A stretch of DNA of 6,125 nucleotides, taken from assembly GCA_014379305.1 (NCBI GenBank), contig JACMMB010000209.1:1-6125 (forward strand), given 5' to 3'. Every line of letters begins with the position of its first letter. Within the stretch, counting starts at the first letter, position 1. The stretch is from Akkermansiaceae bacterium. Lineage in GTDB: Bacteria; Verrucomicrobiota; Verrucomicrobiia; Verrucomicrobiales; Akkermansiaceae. The notes under the pieces were generated by a model, which did no database searches, was not told where the DNA came from, and saw only the letters and a list, made by a program, of their open reading frames with translations. Positions 1 to 6,125 of the stretch are shown here, piece by piece. The position numbers and the translations under genes are program-made.

Positions 1-2
1 CT

Positions 3-1271
3 ATGTCCGATTTTTCATTACAACCACAGCAGCGAGACTTCCACTGCAACCACTGCAACGGCAGAATCGTGATTCCCTTCGCCCTCCCGCCTACCTCCGG
101 TCCCTGTCCCCACTGCCAGGAAACAATTACCTCTCCACCACCGCCTGAGCCTCAACCAACTGCGCAGCTTCTCCAAAATCACCCTGCGGCACAGACGTCA
201 GCTCCAGTTGTTTTACCTAGCCAGAGAGAAATTCCGCCCCCGCGTAAGGAGCCTGATTCCCCTCTTCCTTATGCGGACAATCAGGCTAAATCCAAAAGGG
301 TATCAAGCGGAATCCTTCCTGCAATGCTCGGATTGTTTATCCTCATCCTGGCTGGCGGAGCCGCAGTCTATTACATATCCCAACAAATGGGAACGCAAGT
401 GGATCCCCCGAACTCCGCCGGCACCCTCGAGGATCAGAATATAAGGGAAGCCAACTACATCCGCATCGGCTGGCAAAAGGAAGCCTACGAGGTTCTGCAA
501 AAATACGTGGCCGCTTCCACCATTCCTGGAAAAATTCCTTACATGAACAATCCCGAAATCCTGCGTTCAAAAATGGACAGCTTCTACGGCGGGGTCGTGA
601 TCAACGATTTCGATACGCCTGCTGACTCTTTTTCCGTCCAGGATCTTTCGGAGGAAGACCGCAAGCGCGGCATCTTCATGCTCACTTACGATCAACCACC
701 CCAGTTCGCACTGAAGGATTTTTTTCGACCACTCGCCTCCCTCGAAGTCCAGTATGGCGTCGATGAAGCGGACATTCTGCTAAGCACCATGGCGCAGGTT
801 GGTAATTTTGCCATGGAGCCGGTCCGTGTTCATGCCTTCTTCAAACGTACCGATAAAGGCCTCAAACTTGATTGGGAGGTCTTCGCACAAACCAAATACC
901 GGACTTTCCAGAATTTCGTCGAGCTACCCGATGTCGGCATCTCTGAAACCTTCCGTGTCCTCATTGTTGAGGATGTTCCTGAAAAGGGCCAGGGAGTCAC
1001 CGGTGCCCGCACCTACCGCCTTGCCGATCCTGCGAATATAACCGATTCCACCCGGGTCAATGTGAAACTGGACTCCGATATCGGGCGCGCCCTCTCAATC
1101 ATCAACTGGCGTGGCACCAAGCAGAATTATCCCACGACCCGCACCGCCACCGTCGAACTCGAATGGACCGGCCAGCCCGATAATCCCCAGCTCGAAATCA
1201 AGCGGTTTATCTGTTGGGAATTTCTCGGCTTGGGCGGCAAGGAAATTCCCGCCACCGCCTCCGCGAAATAA
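3..1271 (+). CDS. Zinc-ribbon, single-pass membrane protein of unknown function
   Basis: I do not recognise a named function for this 422-residue protein. Two CxxC pairs (C15/C18 and C35/C38) form a likely zinc ribbon at the N-terminus. A proline- and glutamine-rich linker follows (about 45-95). Next is one hydrophobic helix (about 103-125) preceded by K96, K98 and R99, which predicts the zinc ribbon in the cytoplasm and the rest outside the membrane. The outer part (about 140-422) has an Y162-S172 helix, a PEILRSKMDSFY stretch (184-195) and a G-x-K-LDWE motif ending at 292. That combination recalls NTF2-like domains seen on similar proteins in Planctomycetes and Verrucomicrobia; this is inference from memory. 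The ATG lies two bases from the window edge, so its ribosome binding site and any earlier start cannot be judged. The stop TAA is five bases before mnmE, so the two genes are probably co-transcribed. The protein is intact, with no frameshift. Confidence 0.85.
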   Translation: MSDFSLQPQQRDFHCNHCNGRIVIPFALPPTSGPCPHCQETITSPPPPEPQPTAQLLQNHPAAQTSAPVVLPSQREIPPPRKEPDSPLPYADNQAKSKRVSSGILPAMLGLFILILAGGAAVYYISQQMGTQVDPPNSAGTLEDQNIREANYIRIGWQKEAYEVLQKYVAASTIPGKIPYMNNPEILRSKMDSFYGGVVINDFDTPADSFSVQDLSEEDRKRGIFMLTYDQPPQFALKDFFRPLASLEVQYGVDEADILLSTMAQVGNFAMEPVRVHAFFKRTDKGLKLDWEVFAQTKYRTFQNFVELPDVGISETFRVLIVEDVPEKGQGVTGARTYRLADPANITDSTRVNVKLDSDIGRALSIINWRGTKQNYPTTRTATVELEWTGQPDNPQLEIKRFICWEFLGLGGKEIPATASAK

Positions 1272-1276
1272 AGCGC

Positions 1277-2626
1277 ATGGCAGCGGCCCCTAGCACAACT
1301 ATCGCCGCGATCGCCAGTCCGATTGGTGTCGGTGCCATATCCCTTATCCGCATCTCCGGACCGCACGCGATCCAAATCGCTGACATGGCCACTAATGGCG
1401 CCGCTTCGACCACGATCCCGCGCCTCGCCCGCCGCTGCAAAACCACCGACCGCGATGGCTCGGTCATCGACGATGGCATACTTACCACTTTTATTGCGCC
1501 CAATTCGTTTACCGGTGAGGACACGGTCGAGTTCTCGGGCCACGGCGGAATTCTAGTCACCCGTGAAACCCTGGCCCGTTTCCTTGAGTGCGGAGCAATC
1601 CACGCGGCTCCGGGCGAGTTTTCCCAACGCGCCTTCATTAACGGCAAACTGGATCTCACCCAGGCCGAGGGAATCATGGACCTGATTTCCGCGCAAACCA
1701 GACTCGCCATCCGTGCAGCCCATTCCCAACTTGAGGGCACGCTCGGAAAACGCACCACCGCCGCCCGCGACGAACTTCTTGATATTCTCGCCAACCTCGA
1801 AGCATGGATTGACTTTCCGGATGAAGATATCGATCCGGAATCCTCCGCCGAGCTCCGCACCCGCGTCCAAAGCATTCTCATCACTATCAGCTCATTGCTC
1901 GCGACTGCTGATCAAGGCCGAGTGCTCCGCGAAGGCGTGCGTACCGTCATTTTCGGTGAGCCGAACGTTGGCAAATCGTCGCTGCTGAATCAGCTGCTCG
2001 GCTTCGACCGCGCCATTGTCTCCGCCATCGCAGGAACCACCCGCGATACCATCGAGGAAATCATCAATCTCAATGGCATCCCACTCCGCTTGGTCGATAC
2101 CGCCGGCGTGCGCCAATCCGATGACATCGTCGAGGCCAAGGGCATTCAACGCACGGTCCGCCAAATCGAAACCGCCGATCTCCTCCTCGAAATTGCCGAT
2201 GCCAGCCAGCCTCGCCCTGAAGAAGGCGTTCTACCTTCGCACCACGCCACCCATCTGCTTGTTCTTAACAAATCCGACCTCGGGGAACACCGGTCATGGC
2301 GGGAAATCGATGCCATACGCATTTCATGCCTCAACACTTCCGGCTTTGATCAGCTCTCGGCAAAAATCCACTCCGCCCTCCGTTTCGCAGAAGCTGACTT
2401 TGGAGAACACGCCATCGCAATCAATGCCCGCCACCAGGCATCTCTCGGTCTCGCCCATACCAACCTCACCGCAGCCCTCGATCTCCTGACTGACGAGCAT
2501 TCGGACCCGGAACTCGCGGCCATCGACCTTCGGGAGGCCCTGGACGCCCTCGGAGAAATTCCCGGAAAGGTCGATACTGAAGACCTCCTCGGTGTGATCT
2601 TCTCAAAATTCTGCATCGGCAAGTGA
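1277..2626 (+). CDS. mnmE: tRNA-5-carboxymethylaminomethyluridine GTPase MnmE (TrmE)
   Basis: MnmE works with MnmG in the cytoplasm to install the (carboxymethyl)aminomethyl group on wobble U34 of certain tRNAs, using a folate one-carbon unit and GTP hydrolysis. The 449-residue length is close to the usual 450-460. The N-terminal folate-binding domain starts with TIAAIASPIGVGAISLIRI and contains PNSFTGEDTVEF and HGG. The helical domain holds EAWIDFPDEDI. The inserted GTPase domain has G1 GEPNVGKS (227-234, with N230 at the potassium-binding asparagine position), G2 TTRDT (254-258), G3 DTAG (274-277) and G4 NKSD (331-334). The protein ends in the diagnostic FCIGK with the catalytic cysteine at 446. 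The ATG at 1277 is chosen because the protein then begins as the family does. A TTG at 1214 in the same frame would add 21 unrelated residues overlapping the previous gene. No clear Shine-Dalgarno precedes 1277, so coupling to the upstream stop is likely. mnmG is not in the window. Confidence 0.97.
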   Translation: MAAAPSTTIAAIASPIGVGAISLIRISGPHAIQIADMATNGAASTTIPRLARRCKTTDRDGSVIDDGILTTFIAPNSFTGEDTVEFSGHGGILVTRETLARFLECGAIHAAPGEFSQRAFINGKLDLTQAEGIMDLISAQTRLAIRAAHSQLEGTLGKRTTAARDELLDILANLEAWIDFPDEDIDPESSAELRTRVQSILITISSLLATADQGRVLREGVRTVIFGEPNVGKSSLLNQLLGFDRAIVSAIAGTTRDTIEEIINLNGIPLRLVDTAGVRQSDDIVEAKGIQRTVRQIETADLLLEIADASQPRPEEGVLPSHHATHLLVLNKSDLGEHRSWREIDAIRISCLNTSGFDQLSAKIHSALRFAEADFGEHAIAINARHQASLGLAHTNLTAALDLLTDEHSDPELAAIDLREALDALGEIPGKVDTEDLLGVIFSKFCIGK

Positions 2627-2630
2627 TCGT

Positions 2631-2672
2631 AATCCTAACCGGGAGTTTCCTCTAAAATTCCTCCTCAGGATT
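2631..2672. terminator. Weak possible hairpin between convergent genes
   Basis: The 25-base gap between the mnmE stop and the TPR-gene stop, plus the last codons of the TPR gene, contains an imperfect inverted repeat. AATCCT (2631-2636) pairs with AGGATT (2667-2672), and inside it GGGAG (2641-2645) can pair with CTCCT (2661-2665) with one G-U. The arms are interrupted and no T-run follows on either strand, so this is at best a weak bidirectional terminator. The location is where one would be expected. Confidence 0.2.
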
Positions 2673-3626
2673 CATGGGCGATTGCAGCTTGTGCTTTAAA
2701 ACACTTTGAGCTTCGGAAACTTGTAATTCCGCCTCTAGCAAAGTAATCGCGCGGGCAATACCATGCACTGGAAAATGATCACGCGTTCGCAGCCATTGGT
2801 TGCCGAGGATTTCGTATGCCTGCTTTCTGCTCTCAAAGATGGTATCCACCAATTTCATCACGTCCTGGTTGGGATCAGGATAATACTCCAGCACATAAAG
2901 CAGACCGTATAATGTGGGCGTCCCGGCGTGGTCCAAATCCTTTTCAACTTTCCTGGCGAGGGTCAGTGCCTCCGTTTCACGCCCTGGAACCCGTGCCAGA
3001 CTGTAAAGCGCGGCCCTCTCGGTGAAAGCCCGCGCGTTTCCCGTGTCCACAGCCGCTTTATAAGCTTCGTAGGCTTTCTCATAAGACTCCCCTGGCGATC
3101 CGAATGCGGCAATCTTGTTCGCATCGGAAAGCAGAAAACCCAAGGCCTCAAGCAGCTGCCAATCATCCGGATTATTTTGAATGGCTCGCTCCAGAAAATC
3201 CCGCCCTTTCAGAATCGATTCCCGCCACGCGAGCTTGCGGCGTAACGGCGGCAAATCCGATTCATATAGATAATAGGATGCGGCGTTATAGGCCTGATGC
3301 CAGCTTCCGGTATCCCAGTAATATCGGGTTCGCGGTGCCAGATCGACAATCGTATCATAGCTTTCCGCCACATCCTCCCACCGCTGCTCCGAGAAAAAGG
3401 CAAAAGCCCGCAAATTCAAAAAAGTCGCCACCAGCGTTCGCAAGCCGCCGAGCGACACCGCGGAAAATGTCTGGCCGATCCGTGCGCCGGTTTTCACCTC
3501 GAGCTTGGCCGGTAGGAGGTTGGCCTGCTGCAATTCCACAGTCAGCGTCCTTTCAAAGGGCAGGCGCAAAGCTCCCGCCATAAGCACGGCAAAACATAGA
3601 ATCATATATTTCCTCCATTGATTCAT
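2652..3626 (-). CDS. TPR-like membrane-anchored or exported protein linked to ABC transporter
   Basis: This 324-residue protein has no named function that I can give. A short basic start (R5, K6) and a hydrophobic stretch (about 7-20) suggest an uncleaved anchor or a weak export signal. The rest is helical with TPR-like repeats: about 81-98 (RWEDVAESYDTIVDLAP), 138-165 (GRDFLERAIQNNPDDW and following) and 182-196 (YEKAYEAYKAAVDTG). The GGLRTLVATFLNLRAF stretch (60-75) followed by a TPR and a W-x-x-A-Y-N-A-A-S block (109-117) resembles a family I recall beside ABC transporters in Planctomycetes, Verrucomicrobia and some deltaproteobacteria; this was not checked by search. The ATG is six bases after the permease stop. 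An AAGGA lies 13 bases upstream of it, rather far for a good ribosome binding site, so coupling to the permease is plausible. It is the last gene of the block. I infer an accessory or scaffold role for the transporter. Confidence 0.85.
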   Translation of the reverse strand: MNQWRKYMILCFAVLMAGALRLPFERTLTVELQQANLLPAKLEVKTGARIGQTFSAVSLGGLRTLVATFLNLRAFAFFSEQRWEDVAESYDTIVDLAPRTRYYWDTGSWHQAYNAASYYLYESDLPPLRRKLAWRESILKGRDFLERAIQNNPDDWQLLEALGFLLSDANKIAAFGSPGESYEKAYEAYKAAVDTGNARAFTERAALYSLARVPGRETEALTLARKVEKDLDHAGTPTLYGLLYVLEYYPDPNQDVMKLVDTIFESRKQAYEILGNQWLRTRDHFPVHGIARAITLLEAELQVSEAQSVLKHKLQSPMNPEEEF

Positions 3627-3632
3627 CGTCTT

Positions 3633-4562
3633 TTAAAATTCCTTTTTCGCGAAAATGAACCATGACGCGATGACATAGAAAACCGCGTAAAAAAGCCCGA
3701 TCAGCGTCAGCTTCCCGAGGATCAAAACCGGCATCACCTGGCCCTCGATCACGGCATCGATCACATTGAAAATCTGGAAATCCGGGAGGATTAGGGCAAC
3801 CAGCAGACTGATCATTTTTGTAAACCAACCGTCACTCGTGCCTGCTTCCTGAGAAAAATAAGCCGCTCTCGCATCTGCCTGGAAATGACCGATAAAGTAG
3901 ATGAGAAAGCTGATGATGGTGGTGAACAAGGTGCTGCTGGAGAAAGTCGATATCAGCAGTGCCAGGGACGCGATGATTGTTGAGCGCAGGAAGACTGAAA
4001 AAACCGCGCCCTGTAGCGAGGCAGTTGGTCCTTGGGCGAGGATGTCGCTTTTCAGGATCTGGATATCGCCAGCTGGCCACCCTCGCGCCTCCGCTGCGGC
4101 CACCTGATCGGCGAGAACCATATTCGTGCGCAAGTGCAGGATGACGGTCATCAAAATATCCATCAGCGCCAGCGAAACAAAGATCAGAAGCAGCACTCCG
4201 ATAAGCTTACCAGCAAGATAATCGAGTCTAGGAACCGGTTTCGCCAAAATTGTATAAAGTGTCCTATCCTCCACATCTTTAGGCAGTAACAAGGCTGTGG
4301 CGACTATCGAAAGCACTACGGAAAACAAGGTCATCGCACCCAAGGACCAGCTCTTGATTGAACGGAGAATATTGACCCCTGCCGATTCCGGCCCCTCGTG
4401 CTGGGGCAGGTTGAAGAAATTGCTGGCAATCAGAATCACTGCGAAAAATCCCAGAAAATAGAATACTTTCATCCGCACTAACTGCGTGAAAGCATGCAGA
4501 GCAATAACGCTGACGCGGCTGGCGTGGGACGGAATCGAGCGCAAAATGGGGAGCGGGTTCAT
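3633..4562 (-). CDS. ABC-2 type transporter permease
   Basis: This 309-residue integral membrane protein is the channel-forming partner of the ATPase encoded just upstream. Hydrophobic segments lie at about 33-50, 74-93, 119-142, 186-206, 211-227, 250-260 and 278-304, consistent with the roughly six helices of ABC-2 permeases. The first cytoplasmic loop has the family-typical stretch at 93-122, with key residues PKD, E98-D99-R100-T101, ILAKPVPR (105-112) and GK (118-119). This loop is where such permeases usually contact the ATPase. The loop at about 143-185 is large and mixed in charge. The ATG overlaps the ATPase stop as ATGA (4559-4562), a classic sign of translational coupling and of a shared complex, and no separate ribosome binding site is seen. 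As known for the family, two permeases and two ATPases would form the exporter. The substrate cannot be inferred. The gene is intact. Confidence 0.93.
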   Translation of the reverse strand: MNPLPILRSIPSHASRVSVIALHAFTQLVRMKVFYFLGFFAVILIASNFFNLPQHEGPESAGVNILRSIKSWSLGAMTLFSVVLSIVATALLLPKDVEDRTLYTILAKPVPRLDYLAGKLIGVLLLIFVSLALMDILMTVILHLRTNMVLADQVAAAEARGWPAGDIQILKSDILAQGPTASLQGAVFSVFLRSTIIASLALLISTFSSSTLFTTIISFLIYFIGHFQADARAAYFSQEAGTSDGWFTKMISLLVALILPDFQIFNVIDAVIEGQVMPVLILGKLTLIGLFYAVFYVIASWFIFAKKEF

Positions 4563-5437
4563 TTGGATTGTGACTTGGAAGTTTCCTGCTTCTGGGTTTC
4601 ACGCAGGAACAGACGTTCAAGCGTCGTTCGGGGTCTGCCGCTTCGGACCAACTGCGCCTGGCCATCCTCAATAATCATCCGTTCGATGTTCGCCACCAGC
4701 TCTGGACTCGCATTGCGCATGATCAATTCGGTTTGATCCTCGATGGCGATCAAGTCCTCCAATTTTCCCTCCTTTACCATCTTGCCTCGGAAAATGATCC
4801 CGACGTGATCGCAAACCTCCTGCACCTGCTCCAGCAAATGCGAACATAGAAACACGGTGATTCCCCGCGCACGCAATTTGAAAATCAGATCCCGTATCTC
4901 CCACGATCCTATCGGATCAACCCCCGCCGTCGGCTCATCCAAAATCACCAGCCTCGGCTCCTGGATCAATGCTTGTGCAAGGCCGATCCGTTGCAGCATG
5001 CCTTTGGAATAGCCACCGATCCTGCGGTGGCTGGCCTCCTTCAAATCGACCAACGCCAACAATTCCGCGACCCGCTCATTCAAAGCCTTGCCCTTGATGC
5101 CACAGAGTTTTCCATAGAATTTCAGCGTCTCCTCACCACTAAGGTGCTTGTAGAAATATGGATTCTCCGGCAAAAACCCGACCTCGTTCCGAGAATCAAC
5201 TTTCATCGAGTCCTTTCCGAAAATCGAGCACTGTCCGGAGGTCGGCGCCACCAGGCCCAACAACGCTTTCATGGTCGTCGATTTACCCGAGCCGTTGGGC
5301 CCGATCAATCCATAGACCTCTCCCGGCATGATCCGGATGGAAACATCATCCACTGCCCGCAACGGCTGGCGCTTGAAGGATGTTTTGAAATCCTTCACCA
5401 GATTACGGATCTCAACGGCAGGAAGGCTGTCTGTCAT
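4559..5437 (-). CDS. ABC transporter ATP-binding protein (ABC-2 exporter type)
   Basis: This cytoplasmic ATPase energises the permease encoded next to it. In its 292 residues the nucleotide-binding domain shows Walker A GPNGSGKST (46-54), a Q-loop region GFLPENP (87-93), signature YSKGM (143-147), Walker B LVILDEP (163-169), D-loop GVD (172-174) and the switch histidine in CSH (H200). E91 sits where classical ABC proteins have glutamine; this LPE form and the YSKGM signature are common in the CcmA/BcrA/Nos-type exporter ATPases. The C-terminus ends with the usual LERLFLRET and a polar tail. The ATG at 5437 is chosen because AGAGGT (5446-5441) lies just upstream and the domain begins where the family does. 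A start at 5503 would add 22 residues and overlap the glucosyltransferase end. The gene lies 58 bases after that upstream stop, so it may share its transcript. Confidence 0.95.
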   Translation of the reverse strand: MTDSLPAVEIRNLVKDFKTSFKRQPLRAVDDVSIRIMPGEVYGLIGPNGSGKSTTMKALLGLVAPTSGQCSIFGKDSMKVDSRNEVGFLPENPYFYKHLSGEETLKFYGKLCGIKGKALNERVAELLALVDLKEASHRRIGGYSKGMLQRIGLAQALIQEPRLVILDEPTAGVDPIGSWEIRDLIFKLRARGITVFLCSHLLEQVQEVCDHVGIIFRGKMVKEGKLEDLIAIEDQTELIMRNASPELVANIERMIIEDGQAQLVRSGRPRTTLERLFLRETQKQETSKSQSK

Positions 5438-5446
5438 GCTACCTCT
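5438..5446 (-). promoter_or_regulatory. Ribosome binding site of the ABC ATPase gene
   Basis: Read on the minus strand, AGAGGT (5446-5441) is followed by AGC and then the ATG at 5437. The spacing is a little short, but this is the best Shine-Dalgarno match before any gene start in the window. It decides the start of the ATPase against the longer alternative at 5503. Confidence 0.6.
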
Positions 5447-5495
5447 GAAAATGATTTGTTCGCCTGTTCCATGCAATTTGTTTCCACATGCGGCC

Positions 5496-6125
5496 TCAAT
5501 CACCCTCGGCGGCTGACACCATGTCCGGGCGCTTGCGATAGCTTTCCACAGCCTGGCTCCAAACCTCGTGGATTCCCTCGGTAATACCCAACCAGACGCT
5601 GCGATGCATCATCAGCATCGCAGGGGCTAGATAGAGCAGCTGGGTCATCTCTACATTGGAAATTTTGCCGGGGCCTTCCTTGAGGCAGCGGTTGGCGAGG
5701 GCTTCCTCCGCCGAGTTCATTTCCATGTGTTCCAACAGCGAAACGTGGACGCCGTTCACATAGGGATCGACAACGGCTGCGACAATCCCCTCACGTCCGG
5801 ATGTAGTCGCGTTAAGTGCGGTATGTTTCGCACCAGCGGCTTCATTCGCCATATGAATGATTTGTGGCTGATCGAGTTCCTCGGGAGTCGCCAGGATCTT
5901 CCGCGATGCCAAAGCACGGCCAAAGCGCGCGCGACTCGTCCATACGGAAACCGGAATACTCAGGACCAGTCCCGACAAAATCGGTGCCATCCAGAGCGCG
6001 AAAGACTCACTGATTTGCAAGGCGATGAAAATCCAAGCTAGCCCGATCAATGTCGGTGCCGCATGAAACCGGCACGCTTCGCTCCACGCGGTTCCATCCG
6101 TTTCCCGGCTCTGGTTGCCCCAACC
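5496..6125 (-). CDS. opgH: Glucans biosynthesis glucosyltransferase OpgH/MdoH, C-terminal part
   Basis: Only the last 209 residues are inside the window; the frame is open to the right edge, so the 5' part is missing from the window, not from the gene. OpgH is an inner-membrane family-2 glycosyltransferase that polymerises UDP-glucose into periplasmic (osmoregulated) glucans and passes them out. The visible part matches the family tail as I know it: an amphipathic stretch with W2, Q5, R7, W14, A17 and H21, then membrane helices (about 25-61) containing LWMAP (44-48) and SIPVSV (56-61), TSR (63-65), and a cytoplasmic tail with TPEELDQP. The catalytic aspartates and QxxRW motif lie outside and cannot be checked. 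In proteobacteria opgG normally sits just upstream of opgH; the order here is unseen. The ABC genes follow in the same direction. The alternative is an OpgH-like glucosyltransferase of different product. Confidence 0.85.
   Translation of the reverse strand, partial: GWGNQSRETDGTAWSEACRFHAAPTLIGLAWIFIALQISESFALWMAPILSGLVLSIPVSVWTSRARFGRALASRKILATPEELDQPQIIHMANEAAGAKHTALNATTSGREGIVAAVVDPYVNGVHVSLLEHMEMNSAEEALANRCLKEGPGKISNVEMTQLLYLAPAMLMMHRSVWLGITEGIHEVWSQAVESYRKRPDMVSAAEGD

Noticed and set aside
1207..1884. 225-codon open frame on the minus strand inside mnmE
   Set aside because: It is antisense to a gene with clear family motifs, its translation is rich in R and S with no recognisable domain, and long antisense frames are expected in GC-rich coding sequence.
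5454..5491. Imperfect two-copy repeat (ATTTGTT ... CATGC) in the gap before the ABC ATPase
   Set aside because: Only 7 and 5 bases are identical and the spacing within the two copies differs, so chance is sufficient; no operator or promoter pattern is apparent.
5438..5495. Possible independent promoter between opgH and the ABC ATPase
   Set aside because: I could not find convincing -35 and -10 elements with proper spacing in these 58 bases; read-through from opgH is the simpler view.
5438..5503. 22-residue N-terminal extension of the ABC ATPase
   Set aside because: It overlaps the opgH stop, is not typical of the family, and the start at 5437 has a ribosome binding site directly upstream.
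4973..5584. 203-codon open frame on the plus strand opposite the ABC ATPase and opgH
   Set aside because: It runs through the Walker A and signature regions of the real gene, and its product looks like a low-complexity shadow without motifs.
1..6125. Defence island, mobile element, CRISPR, tRNA or phage signal
   Set aside because: All six genes are explained by housekeeping, envelope and transport families. No terminal inverted repeats, transposase motifs, spaced repeats or RNA folds were seen.

Overview
The window is ordinary-looking, gene-dense bacterial chromosome with moderately high GC. Six protein-coding genes fill almost all of it, in two convergent blocks. No RNA gene, insertion sequence, CRISPR array, phage gene or long repeat is visible. 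The protein styles suggest the Planctomycetes-Verrucomicrobia-Chlamydiae group, most likely Verrucomicrobia: a zinc-ribbon protein with a proline-rich linker and one membrane helix, and an ABC ATPase / ABC-2 permease / TPR protein triad. This assignment is from recalled family resemblance, not from a search.

Left block, plus strand (3-2626). A membrane protein of unknown function has a cytoplasmic zinc ribbon at its N-terminus and a large predicted extracytoplasmic domain. Five bases after its stop comes mnmE, the tRNA-modifying GTPase, with all its diagnostic motifs intact. The two are probably co-transcribed, and mnmE may depend on translational coupling because it has no clear ribosome binding site.

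Right block, minus strand, transcribed from the right edge toward the middle (6125-2652). It starts with the last 209 residues of an OpgH/MdoH-like glucosyltransferase, the inner-membrane synthase of periplasmic glucans, whose catalytic part lies outside the window. After a 58-base gap come an ABC ATPase, an ABC-2 type permease overlapping it by four bases (ATGA), and, six bases further, a membrane-anchored or exported TPR-like protein. The tight spacing makes the last three genes an operon, possibly continuing from opgH.

The blocks meet tail to tail across a 25-base gap with only a weak possible hairpin. The ATPase and permease should form one ABC exporter or envelope-remodelling complex. 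The TPR protein is a candidate accessory subunit. Substrate and physiological role cannot be read from the sequence. Nothing here is a convincing new system. The best leads are the uncharacterised ABC/TPR triad, its position next to a glucan synthase, and the zinc-ribbon membrane protein coupled to mnmE.
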